DNA from: Desulfosporosinus youngiae DSM 17734
Lineage (GTDB): Bacteria > Bacillota > Desulfitobacteriia > Desulfitobacteriales > Desulfitobacteriaceae
Assembly: GCF_000244895.1 (NCBI RefSeq)
Contig: NZ_CM001441.1
Span: 1,694,226 to 1,758,225, forward strand
DNA: 64,000 nucleotides
Direction of reading: 5' to 3'
The notes beneath the pieces were generated by a model. That model was given only the letters and a program-made list of their open reading frames with translations. It did not search any database and was not told the origin of the DNA. Shown here piece by piece: positions 41,943 to 50,166 of this stretch (position 1 is its first letter; each line of letters opens with the position of its first letter). The position numbers were made by a program, and so were the translations under genes.

Positions 41943-42283
41943 TTATATAATGTTAACTTGCTGAATTGTTTCAATTTTGAACAATTTCCGAAGTCTAGAC
42001 CATCGTCAGCACTTGCTTCTTCTGTAGTATCGAAGATGGCGACTATGGGCTAAATTATGACAATCAATCAATGTGAGGTGGTGTAGAACTAAATCAATAA
42101 TTCGTGGTTTAAAAGGAATTGAACTTAATGTATCTTTTTCTTCCTAGTATTTATCATGTTTAGGAGGGTAATCAAATAGCAAGTCAGTTAGACTCAACTT
42201 AAGTCATCTGACTTATTATAGTAGGCTGATAAGTTGCCTGAAGATTTGCATTAAGTTTCAGTACTATGTGAGAGGGTGCAAAA

Positions 42284-43705
42284 ATGACTTTAAAATCAAG
42301 GTTAGAAGTATTGACGAAGGATGATTTAGTGAGGGTGCATGATGCCACTCTGAAGATTCTTCGGGAGACGGGTGTAGTATTTCATAGTGAGGAAGCAATT
42401 GAGGTTTTCAAAAAACATGGAGCTAGGGTAGAGAATAAAACAGTTTATATATCTCGTGAGATGGTTGACAAAGCTTTAGCTACCGCTCCGCGCAGCTTCC
42501 GAATGCGCGCTCGTAATGATAAATATTCTGTAACTGTTGGTGAAGGATTTTTGATACAGCCTAATGTCGGTCCGGTTTATATTCAAGACTTGGATAAGGG
42601 ACGTCGTGAGGGAACTTTAGAGGATTATGCCAATATCCAGAAACTATGTCAGGCTAGTGATGTTGTTGACTTGGTAGGGACAATTCCGGTTGATCCCAGT
42701 GATGTTAACAGTGATGACAAATATATGCTTATGATGTATCAGGCCCTGAAACATTCAGAGAAGCCAGTGATCGGATTTTGCGCTAATACTCAACAAGTTC
42801 GTCAGCAACTGGACATGGTTGAGATTGCCATGGGTCAACCAGGATTTCTGTTAGATAATCACTGTACTGCGGTGCTGGTAAATTCACTGAGTCCATTAGC
42901 CTATGCTCCTGACACATTGGAAACTATGATCGAATATGCCAAACGCAATCAGGTTATTTTGCTTGCTCCCTGCATCATGGCAGGAGTCAGCGGACCAATA
43001 TCCCTCTTGGGAACGGCAGTCTTGCAAAATACTGAAACTATTGCCGGATTGGTACTAGTTCAATTAATCAACCCCGGTTCGCCGTTAGTATATGCAACAG
43101 CCTCCACCTCGGGATATATGAAGGAGGCTACATATGCGGCTGGTACACCGGAAGCTATGCTCATTAATACAGCCAGCTTACAAATGGGTTTGGATTTCTA
43201 TCACTTACCGGTAAGAACAATGTCTGGAATTACTCACTCCAAAACCGTGGATTGCCAGGCAGGGTATGAAACCATGCAGAGTTTAATGATGGGAATGATG
43301 AGTGGGGCCCACATGTCGGTTCAGAGTTTAGGTGTATTGGACGCTATCATGACTACTTCTTATGAGAAGTTCGTCATTGATGAGGAACTGATCAGGAGAG
43401 TACGAAGAATTTCTCAAGGTATTGATACTTCTGATGAAGCCTTAGCGGTAGATGTTATTCAAGAAGTAGGACATACGGGCACCTATCTAAGTCATATGAG
43501 CACTTTTGAGAAATTCCGCTCTCTGTGGACCCCCACAGTCTCGGATTGGGGAAATTATAGCGACTGGAAGGATTCCGGTTCAGAAGATGTGGTGATCCGG
43601 GCAAATCGTAAGTTCAAACAAATTCTTCAAAGTGCTCCGGATACTTTGTTGATGCCAGAAATAGATAAAGCACTATCAAAGTATATTGATGCTAATTCCA
43701 AGTAG
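42284..43705 (+). CDS. MttB-family corrinoid methyltransferase, non-pyrrolysine (betaine-type)
   Basis: 473-residue member of the trimethylamine methyltransferase family without an in-frame UAG. At the place where MttB has pyrrolysine the sequence reads 'MSGITHSKTVD', aligned with 'VAGG-Pyl-VDSKLPD' in the paralogue at 44568. Family blocks: 'GFLIQPNVGPVYIQDLDKG', 'VNSLSPLAYAPDTL', 'VDVIQEVGHTGTYLS'. Characterised non-Pyl members (MtgB, MtpB, MtcB, MtyB) demethylate glycine betaine, proline betaine, carnitine or gamma-butyrobetaine, passing the methyl group to a corrinoid protein. The nearby BCCT carrier supports a betaine. Ends in UAG. Behind a sigma-54 promoter, with the corrinoid protein gene next. 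Confidence 0.9.
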   Translation: MTLKSRLEVLTKDDLVRVHDATLKILRETGVVFHSEEAIEVFKKHGARVENKTVYISREMVDKALATAPRSFRMRARNDKYSVTVGEGFLIQPNVGPVYIQDLDKGRREGTLEDYANIQKLCQASDVVDLVGTIPVDPSDVNSDDKYMLMMYQALKHSEKPVIGFCANTQQVRQQLDMVEIAMGQPGFLLDNHCTAVLVNSLSPLAYAPDTLETMIEYAKRNQVILLAPCIMAGVSGPISLLGTAVLQNTETIAGLVLVQLINPGSPLVYATASTSGYMKEATYAAGTPEAMLINTASLQMGLDFYHLPVRTMSGITHSKTVDCQAGYETMQSLMMGMMSGAHMSVQSLGVLDAIMTTSYEKFVIDEELIRRVRRISQGIDTSDEALAVDVIQEVGHTGTYLSHMSTFEKFRSLWTPTVSDWGNYSDWKDSGSEDVVIRANRKFKQILQSAPDTLLMPEIDKALSKYIDANSK

Positions 43706-43877
43706 TCATGTGAGCTCTTGAAAGGTTGTTCCAAAGTTATATCCGGCATAAAAAGATGGAATTATACAATAACAGCCATTTATAATATGATCCATTTAAC
43801 AGGACTCCTATATTTAAACTAATGGAATTTAGTAATTAGTTGCGTGATCAGTATCTTTTAGGAGGAGGATTTCAAAA

Positions 43878-44510
43878 ATGAATGATTTCGAACAATTAGC
43901 CGATTATGTTTTCAAAGGTAATGCTGCTGCAGTAAAAGACCTGACCCAAAGAATGGTGGATGGTGGCGGCAACCCCATGGAGATTATCTCTAACGGTCTT
44001 CTGATTGGAATGGATATTGTTACTCCAAAGTTCAAAGCCGGTGATATGTATGTGCCAGAAGTTATGATGTCTGCCAAAGCATTATCTGAAGGTATGAAAA
44101 TCGTGAAACCACTTCTTACAGGATCGGAAATTTCCGTCACAAAGACGATTCTTATCGGGACTGTTTCAGGAGACCTTCATGACATTGGTAAAAATCTGGT
44201 CGTTATGATTTTGGAAAGTGGCGGCTTTAATGTCGTTGACCTAGGAGTCGATGTATCGCCGGAGAAATTTGTTGCAGCAATCAAGGAGCATAATGCTAAA
44301 ATCGTTGGTCTATCAGCTTTATTAACGACCACCATGCTTAATATGAAAGCGACTATTGAACTAATCACTGAAGAAGGACTTCGTGACAGCGTAAAGGTCT
44401 TGATTGGAGGCGCACCAGTTTCTCAAAGCTTTGCCGATGAAATCGGTGCCGATGGTTATTGTGCTGATGCCATGGCTGCAAAAGAAATGGCTACCGCATT
44501 ATTGAACTAG
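43878..44510 (+). CDS. mttC: Corrinoid (methyltransferase partner) protein
   Basis: 210-residue B12-binding protein of the MttC/MtbC/MtgC type. N-terminal helical cap domain (about 5-85, 'VMMSAKALSEGMKIVKPLL') and C-terminal Rossmann-like B12 domain with the cobalt-ligand motif 'GDLHDIGKNLV' (about 98-108), plus 'VDLGVDVSPEKFV', 'GLSALLTTTM' and 'VLIGGAPVS'. Strong TTAGGAGGAGG ribosome site. It sits between the non-Pyl and the Pyl methyltransferase, so it may accept methyl groups from both. The UAG stop is backed by an in-frame TAA three codons later. The symbol follows mttCB gene order and is not proof of trimethylamine specificity. Confidence 0.92.
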   Translation: MNDFEQLADYVFKGNAAAVKDLTQRMVDGGGNPMEIISNGLLIGMDIVTPKFKAGDMYVPEVMMSAKALSEGMKIVKPLLTGSEISVTKTILIGTVSGDLHDIGKNLVVMILESGGFNVVDLGVDVSPEKFVAAIKEHNAKIVGLSALLTTTMLNMKATIELITEEGLRDSVKVLIGGAPVSQSFADEIGADGYCADAMAAKEMATALLN

Positions 44511-44567
44511 GATCGATAAAGATTAATATGATACTTAATAATTCATTACTAAGTAGAGGTGAGAAAT

Positions 44568-46040
44568 TTGAGAACTGATGTTCAAGCAGGAGTTTCTAGA
44601 GTTGAGGGCTTTGGGCTTAATTTATTTTCAGATGATGAGCTTTACGCTATCCACTCCGGGACTTTGGAGGTCTTAGAGAAAACTGGAATTAAAGTAGAAT
44701 CTAAAGAGGCTTTGGAAATCTTCGCTGCGGGAGGAGCTATAGTTGACTTCAAAACCCACGTCGTAAAGATTCCGCCCTATATTGTGGAAGATGCTATACG
44801 TTCAGCTCCCAATACCATCCTATTAGCCGGGCGTAATCCGAAACATGACATCATCTTAGGCGGCAAAAGGGTTCATTTTATTAATTTCGGTGAAGGGGTC
44901 TCAATCATCGACCCGTACACCAAAGAATATCGAAAAACGACTAAGCAGGATGTCGCTAATATCTCGCGTTTTTGCGATGCCATGAGTGAAATGGATGCAG
45001 TTTTACGACCTGTAGCACCTCAGGATGTACCGGCGGAGGCTGCTGTAGTTCACAACGCAGAGGCACTTTTTAATAATACATCAAAGCATGTTTTCATAGG
45101 CACCGAAGGTGGACGTAATTTTAAAAAGGTATTAAAAATGGCTGCAGCGGTTGTTGGCGGCGAGGACAAACTTCGGGAACGCCCTATCTTCTCGTGCAAC
45201 GTCTGTCCTACAAGTCCTTTACAATTGGTGGGCCATTGTACTGAGGTTATTATCGAGGGTGCACGTGCCGGTATAGCCGTTAACTTATTATCAATGGCTA
45301 TGGCAGGGGCCACCTCTCCAATCACTTTAGCAGGCAGTCTTGTTACGCACAATGCGGAAGTATTGAGTGGTATCGTTTTAAGTCAACTCACGCGCAAAGG
45401 TGCGCCAGTGATTTATGGCAGTTCCACGACGATCATGGATTTAAGATTTGCGACAGCTCCGGTTGGATCTCCGGAATTGGGAATGATCAATGCCGGAGTC
45501 GCAAAACTTGCCCAATATTACTTACTGCCCAGTTGGGTAGCAGGTGGATAGGTAGATAGCAAACTTCCGGATGCCCAAGCATCTCATGAGTTCACAATTA
45601 CCGCTATGCTGACCGCGTTGGCAGGGTCCAACCTGATCTATGGAGCGGGTATGTTAGAACTCGGTATCACCTATGATTATGCTCAAATGGTGATGGATAA
45701 CGAGATGGCTAGGATGATCAAGAAAACTGTTTGCGGGATTAGTGTGTCGGATGAAACCTTAGCTATAGATGTTATTAAGCAGGTAGGTACCGCTGGTAAC
45801 TTTATTAGCGAAGAACACACCTTCAAACATATGCGCACCCAATCCAAAAGTAATGTTATCGACCGTCGAATGAGGGATGTCTGGTTGACAGACGGAGGTA
45901 AGGATTTTACAGAAAGAGCCTATGAAGTGGCTAAATCCATTTTGGAAGACTATAAACCTGAGTCCCTGCCGGAAAGTGTTCAAGCTGAATTACGAGCTAT
46001 TGTCGAAGAAACAGAAAAAGAGTATGGTGTCAATAAGTAA
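44568..46040 (+). CDS. mttB: Trimethylamine:corrinoid methyltransferase with in-frame UAG (pyrrolysine)
   Basis: One gene read through an amber codon at 45549-45551. Upstream and downstream halves are in the same frame and together give 490 residues, the usual MttB length. Around the codon the protein reads 'LLPSWVAGG-Pyl-VDSKLPD', matching the pyrrolysine site of Methanosarcina MttB ('LPSFVAGT-Pyl-SDAKIPD', from memory, Pyl near 334); here it is residue 328 from TTG 44568 or 331 from GTG 44559. TTG 44568 is preferred (AGAGGTGAG 4 bases upstream). Family blocks: '[17 protein letters not shown]', '[20 protein letters not shown]', '[17 protein letters not shown]'. Transfers a methyl group from trimethylamine to the corrinoid protein. 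No pylT, pylS or pylBCD is in the window. Confidence 0.93.
45549..45551 (+). other. In-frame UAG codon, predicted pyrrolysine
   Basis: Amber codon inside mttB. The following codons continue the MttB sequence without frame change to the TAA at 46038-46040. The codon falls exactly at the known Pyl site of the family, so a sense-codon reading is far likelier than a nonsense mutation. Confidence 0.9.
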
Positions 46041-46070
46041 GTTAACGACCGAATAACTAAATGTAATGAT

Positions 46071-46115
46071 AGTAATGAGGAGAACGAGCTGACAACTTTA
46101 GTTCTTCTCATTACT
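46071..46115 (+). terminator. Hairpin after mttB
   Basis: 15-bp stem AGTAATGAGGAGAAC (46071-46085) / GTTCTTCTCATTACT (46101-46115) with one G-U pair and a 15-base loop. No strong U-run; partial termination is possible. Confidence 0.65.
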
Positions 46116-46267
46116 AAATAAGCTAAAGTTTGGAAATGGTATTTCATCGAACAATTCCCAGAGTCGCTGGGCAAGATTCTTCTCAATGAGGTCATCTTCT
46201 ATCAACGGCGGCACAGGGTTCATATACATACTGGCAGCAAAACCATTTGAGGAGTTGTGAGTTAATA

Positions 46268-48319
46268 ATGAAAAGAGAAGCATCAACCCAGAAATTATTG
46301 GTATTAGGGGTAGACGGGATGGATCCCAAAATAGCCCGGAAGTTCATGGCTGAAGGAATAATGCCAAACTTACAAAAGTTTCTTAAAAAAGGCTCAGCAA
46401 GAGAAGACATGGGACATTTAGGTTCCGTGCCAACGATTACGCCTCCATGTTGGACAACTTTAGCAACCGGTGCTTATCCCGGAACACACGGTATTACCTG
46501 CTTTTGGCGACAGTCACCACACAGCTTGGACGCCGTTGTATATAATATGGATTCCAGAAACTGCGAAGCAGAACAGTTATGGAATGTAACTGCTGCTGCC
46601 GGCATCAAAACCTTAGTATGGCACTGGCCTGGTTCTGCTTGGCCTCCAACCAGTGACAGCCCTAATTTAAGCGTTGTTGATGGGACACAGCCGGGTTCTG
46701 TTAACATGGGTGTAGCACAGCTTGATTTCGAAAAAATTATTGTTGCTAATGAGGAAATTACAGAAGTACAATATGCTCCAAAACTTGAACGCCCTGCTGG
46801 AGTTGGCTGTATTATTTCTGATCTGGGTGCCATTACTGAAGAAGAGGATAAAGAAGAAGCTACAGATATGCTGGAAATATGGTACGGCGAAGCTGCCATG
46901 AAAGGCGCTGAAATCCGTGAATATATCATGGGACCGGAAAATATGGAAATGGTCATTGAGGCTATCCCTCATTATGATTTAGTCAATTCCCCGTTGAAAG
47001 ATGCGGAAGGTTGGGCAGCTGCACCGGCAGATGCCAGAGAATTCACTATTTTAACCTCTGATGGTATTGTAAGACGTCCGGCTCTTATTTTAAAGAATGC
47101 AGATGGTATCTATGACCGTGTAGCGGTTTATAAAAATAAGAAGGCCGAGAAACCAATTGTAGAATTAGAAGTCGGGAAAATGGTTTCCGGTATTGTGGAT
47201 GACATTAATAAAGATGGTGTATTAAAACCTGCATGTCGTACTATGAGAGTTCTGGAGCTTTCTGCGGATGCTAAAGCGGTTAAAATGTGGATCAGTAACG
47301 CATTGGATATTGCCCAGGATAAATTATGGCATCCAAAAGAGTTGTTAACAGATATCGTAGAAAATGTTGGCCCGGTTCCGCCTGTTAGCTTGGTTGGGGG
47401 AGAAGATGCTTACCTAATTGAGAATATTTTTGAACCGGCCTGGGATTCGTATAGTCAATGGCAGGCAAAGTCTTTAAATCATTTAATTAAAAACAGAGGT
47501 TTCCAGGTAGTATTCAGTCATTTGCATAATATTGACTGTGCAGGTCATATGTTTTTTCATTTAGCGAAAAATCTGGAGCGCTGGAGCTATACTGATGAGA
47601 AAGTAAATCAGGAATTTATCCGAAGGTTCTACATTCAGACAGACAAGTATATAGGTGAATTCTTACATCTGTTAGATGAAGACTGGACAGTTCTGCTTGT
47701 ATCTGACCATGGTTTACTGGTAGGGGAAGAATTCCCACCACAAATTGGTGAATATGGCGGTATTAATATTCAGGTAATGCAGGAACTGGGTTATACCGTT
47801 ATGAAACAGGATGAAAACGGTAAAAATTTGAAAGAAGTAGATTGGGAAAAGACAACAGCAGTTCAGTCCCGAAGTAACTATATTTATATTAACTTAAAAG
47901 GTCGTGATGCTCATGGCATTGTTGACCCAGCGGACAAATATGAACTGGAAAGAAAAATTATGTCTGACCTGTACTCTTATAGATATAAAGGACAACGTGT
48001 TATCGGGCTGGCAATGCGGAATAAAGACGCTGTAGTGTTAGGAGCAAACGGTCCGCAGTGTGGTGATATCTTCTTCACAGTTGATGAGGGATATAGCCGT
48101 TTACATGGTGATGGGTTATCCACTACAGATGGTGCTTTCGATACTTCTGTTATGCCAATTTTTGTAGCAGCAGGAAAAGGAATTAAAGAAAACTTTACAA
48201 CAGTTAGGACAATCAGACAAGTTGATATTGCACCGACTATTGCAACACTAGTAGGTGTAAGAATGCCTGCCCAGTGCGAAGGTGCACCAATCTATCAGAT
48301 TTTAACCGAAGAATTCTAA
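46268..48319 (+). CDS. Alkaline-phosphatase-superfamily phosphodiesterase/nucleotide pyrophosphatase-like protein
   Basis: 683 residues, no signal peptide. Metal-site features of the superfamily are visible: 'LLVLGVDGMDPKIARK' (first Asp), nucleophile-containing 'PTITPPCWTTLATGAYPGTHG', 'FSHLHNIDCAGHMFF' (Asp and His), 'LLVSDHGL' (Asp-His) and a late His in 'GYSRLHGDGLST'. A long insert (about 140-385) separates the first and second metal motifs. ATG 46268 fits the family N terminus. The substrate is not known; its place after mttB suggests handling of a phosphorylated amine or methyl-donor compound, which is only inference. Confidence 0.8.
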   Translation: MKREASTQKLLVLGVDGMDPKIARKFMAEGIMPNLQKFLKKGSAREDMGHLGSVPTITPPCWTTLATGAYPGTHGITCFWRQSPHSLDAVVYNMDSRNCEAEQLWNVTAAAGIKTLVWHWPGSAWPPTSDSPNLSVVDGTQPGSVNMGVAQLDFEKIIVANEEITEVQYAPKLERPAGVGCIISDLGAITEEEDKEEATDMLEIWYGEAAMKGAEIREYIMGPENMEMVIEAIPHYDLVNSPLKDAEGWAAAPADAREFTILTSDGIVRRPALILKNADGIYDRVAVYKNKKAEKPIVELEVGKMVSGIVDDINKDGVLKPACRTMRVLELSADAKAVKMWISNALDIAQDKLWHPKELLTDIVENVGPVPPVSLVGGEDAYLIENIFEPAWDSYSQWQAKSLNHLIKNRGFQVVFSHLHNIDCAGHMFFHLAKNLERWSYTDEKVNQEFIRRFYIQTDKYIGEFLHLLDEDWTVLLVSDHGLLVGEEFPPQIGEYGGINIQVMQELGYTVMKQDENGKNLKEVDWEKTTAVQSRSNYIYINLKGRDAHGIVDPADKYELERKIMSDLYSYRYKGQRVIGLAMRNKDAVVLGANGPQCGDIFFTVDEGYSRLHGDGLSTTDGAFDTSVMPIFVAAGKGIKENFTTVRTIRQVDIAPTIATLVGVRMPAQCEGAPIYQILTEEF

Positions 48320-48329
48320 TTATAAAAAG

Positions 48330-48371
48330 GCAGGCTAATTCACTTAAAATTGACTTCGTGGAATAGCCTGC
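48330..48371 (+). terminator. Hairpin after the phosphodiesterase-like gene
   Basis: GCAGGCTA (48330-48337) / TAGCCTGC (48364-48371), extended by imperfect pairs; a T-rich tail follows. Confidence 0.65.
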
Positions 48372-48407
48372 TTCTATTCTTCAAGCCAGTTTAAAGGAGT
48401 GGAAACT

Positions 48408-48734
48408 ATGTCCTTAGAACAATTAAATGTAAATAGTTTCGAAAAAATTATCTATGATAATGAGGAATCCTGTCTCGTTATTTTCTCTAGAAAAGCCTGT
48501 CACGTTTGTAAAGAGGTTGTTCCTCTTTTGGAGGAGCTTCAACCGGATTACCTAGACAAGTTTGGATTCTATTACGTGGATGTAGAAGAAGATAAAAACT
48601 TGTTCCAAAGATTCTCCTTAAAAGGTGTTCCTCAGATTCTTTTCTTTAAGGATGGGGAATATCAAGCAAAACTGGCAGGGGCCGTTGACGAAGATAAAAT
48701 CATAGATAAGATTGCGGAGGTTCTGGAATCGTAA
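48408..48734 (+). CDS. Thioredoxin-like protein (CHVC active site)
   Basis: 108-residue thioredoxin-fold protein with active site C31-H32-V33-C34 in 'FSRKACHVCKEVVP' and the cis-Pro loop 'LKGVPQILFFKDG'. The WCGPC of standard thioredoxin is replaced by ACHVC, so its redox potential and partners may differ. ATG 48408 has AAAGGAG about 9 bases upstream. The adjacent thioredoxin reductase starts 39 bases after the stop and is its likely reductant. Confidence 0.88.
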   Translation: MSLEQLNVNSFEKIIYDNEESCLVIFSRKACHVCKEVVPLLEELQPDYLDKFGFYYVDVEEDKNLFQRFSLKGVPQILFFKDGEYQAKLAGAVDEDKIIDKIAEVLES

Positions 48735-48773
48735 TCACTATAACATTCTACAGAGAGGAAGTAATTCAGGAAA

Positions 48774-49991
48774 ATGGGAGATGTGGCGTACGATTTAATC
48801 ATTATCGGCGGGGGCCCCGCAGGACTCACGGCAGCTATTTATGGGGGAAGAGCGAAGCTGAGAACTCTGGTTATCAACAAAGGTACGGTTGGCGGTTTGG
48901 TCAATACGACACGAGAAATTGTCAATTATCCGGGCTATGGTCAAATCAGTGGACCCGATCTTATGAAAGACTTTAAAAAGCATGCCGATTCCTTTGGTGT
49001 TGAATTTTCACGAGATGAAGTTGTGAGTGTCAACTTTTCTCAAGAAGAAAAAATCATCTGTACCAAAAAAAAGAAAGAATACACGGCCAAAGCGGTTATC
49101 ATTGCCTGTGGCAGTGAGCCGAGACTATTAAATATACCCGGAGAAAAGCGGCTTCAGGGCAGTGGGGTAGCCTATTGTGCAACCTGTGATGCTGAGTTTT
49201 TTGAAGGGGAAGATGTTGTTGTCGTCGGCAGCGGGGATCAGGCTATTGAAGAAGGCATGTACATTACCAAGTTCGCTCGCAAAGTCACCGTGATTGTACT
49301 CCACGATGAAGGGGTTCTCGATTGCAATAAAGTGAGTGCGGAAAGGGCCTTCCAAAATGAAACGATGGAGTTTGTATGGAACTCCACCATTGAAGAAGTT
49401 CTGGGTGAGGCTAATGTCGAGGGGGTTAAAATCAAGAACTTAAAAACGGGCCGTTCAAGCGAGCTTGCTTGCCAGGGTGTTTTTTTCTTTGTGGGGATGA
49501 TTCCTTCGACTCATTTTCTTAAGGAAAGCGGCATTGGGATGGACAGAATAGGCTATATACCCGTTAATGACTTGATGGAAACGAATCTCGAAGGGGTATA
49601 TGCGGTGGGGGACAATCGGGTTAAATATTTAAGGCAAGTGGTTTCAGCTGCAGGTGATGGGGCAACGGCCGCAGTTGCTGCAGAGCGCTATATTGAGGAA
49701 CTGAATGGGTTTAGTACGAGTGTACTGAAAAGTGACAAAAAGGTTCTCTTGCTTTTCTTCAATGCCTTAAATACTGAAAGCTTGGAGTTCAGCACTTTAT
49801 TAGAAGAGGCAAATCAAGAACTAGCGGAACCCTGCAAAGTGGTGAAAATCGATACGGCTACTAAGAAAAATCTTGCCCAAAAGTATGATGTCCAAATCGT
49901 GCCATCAGTTGTTGTATTGAATAGAGGGCAAGAGATTAAGCGATTGGACTTTTTGCTGGATAAAGAAAAACTAAAAGCTCAACTAAGATAA
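48774..49991 (+). CDS. Thioredoxin reductase-like flavoprotein with C-terminal thioredoxin-like domain
   Basis: 405 residues, about 90 longer than standard TrxB. N-terminal FAD motif 'IIIGGGPAGLTAA', redox pair C-A-T-C (about 135-138) in 'AYCATCDAEFF', NAD(P)-site 'VVVGSGDQAIEEG' and C-terminal FAD motif 'GVYAVGDNR'. From about 322 an extra thioredoxin-like domain follows ('KKVLLLFFNALNTESLEF', 'VQIVPSVVVLNRGQE'), in which the usual CxxC position has no cysteines. It may therefore be a docking domain. The NAD(P) motif GSGDQA is not the classical GGGDSA. Confidence 0.88.
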   Translation: MGDVAYDLIIIGGGPAGLTAAIYGGRAKLRTLVINKGTVGGLVNTTREIVNYPGYGQISGPDLMKDFKKHADSFGVEFSRDEVVSVNFSQEEKIICTKKKKEYTAKAVIIACGSEPRLLNIPGEKRLQGSGVAYCATCDAEFFEGEDVVVVGSGDQAIEEGMYITKFARKVTVIVLHDEGVLDCNKVSAERAFQNETMEFVWNSTIEEVLGEANVEGVKIKNLKTGRSSELACQGVFFFVGMIPSTHFLKESGIGMDRIGYIPVNDLMETNLEGVYAVGDNRVKYLRQVVSAAGDGATAAVAAERYIEELNGFSTSVLKSDKKVLLLFFNALNTESLEFSTLLEEANQELAEPCKVVKIDTATKKNLAQKYDVQIVPSVVVLNRGQEIKRLDFLLDKEKLKAQLR

Positions 49992-50040
49992 GACTAATCA
50001 TTATTGGTAAATAGTAAAACATTAGAAGAGCATATTACTT

Positions 50041-50089
50041 AAAAAGCCAACAAAGCTCAATCCTACAGATTGGGCTTCGTTGGCTTTTT
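50041..50089. terminator. Bidirectional terminator after the thioredoxin reductase gene
   Basis: Arms from AAAAAGCCAAC (50041-50051) to GTTGGCTTTTT (50079-50089), with further pairing in the middle and T-runs in both directions. Also serves the converging chemoreceptor gene. Confidence 0.9.
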
Positions 50090-50166
50090 ATCAATTCAAA
50101 AGGTGAGGGTAGAGTCCACCACCGAAGTCTCTATGTTCAGTTTTAGCTGAAGGAGTTCACTATGAA

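Larger units (their letters stand above)
41579..42283. other. Divergent regulatory region upstream of the methyltransferase operon
   Basis: About 705 bases. Contains a perfect 28-bp inverted repeat (41642-41703), a copy of the small palindromic repeat (41813-41840), a sigma-54 promoter (41927-41942) and a leader of about 330 bases. An imperfect dyad based on AGTCAG/CTGACT is near 42182-42213. I see no credible gene. Confidence 0.6.

Noticed and set aside
45606-46040. Separate open frame of 144 codons after mttB
   Set aside because: It is the 3' part of mttB in the same frame after the UAG; it has no ribosome site and continues the MttB family sequence.
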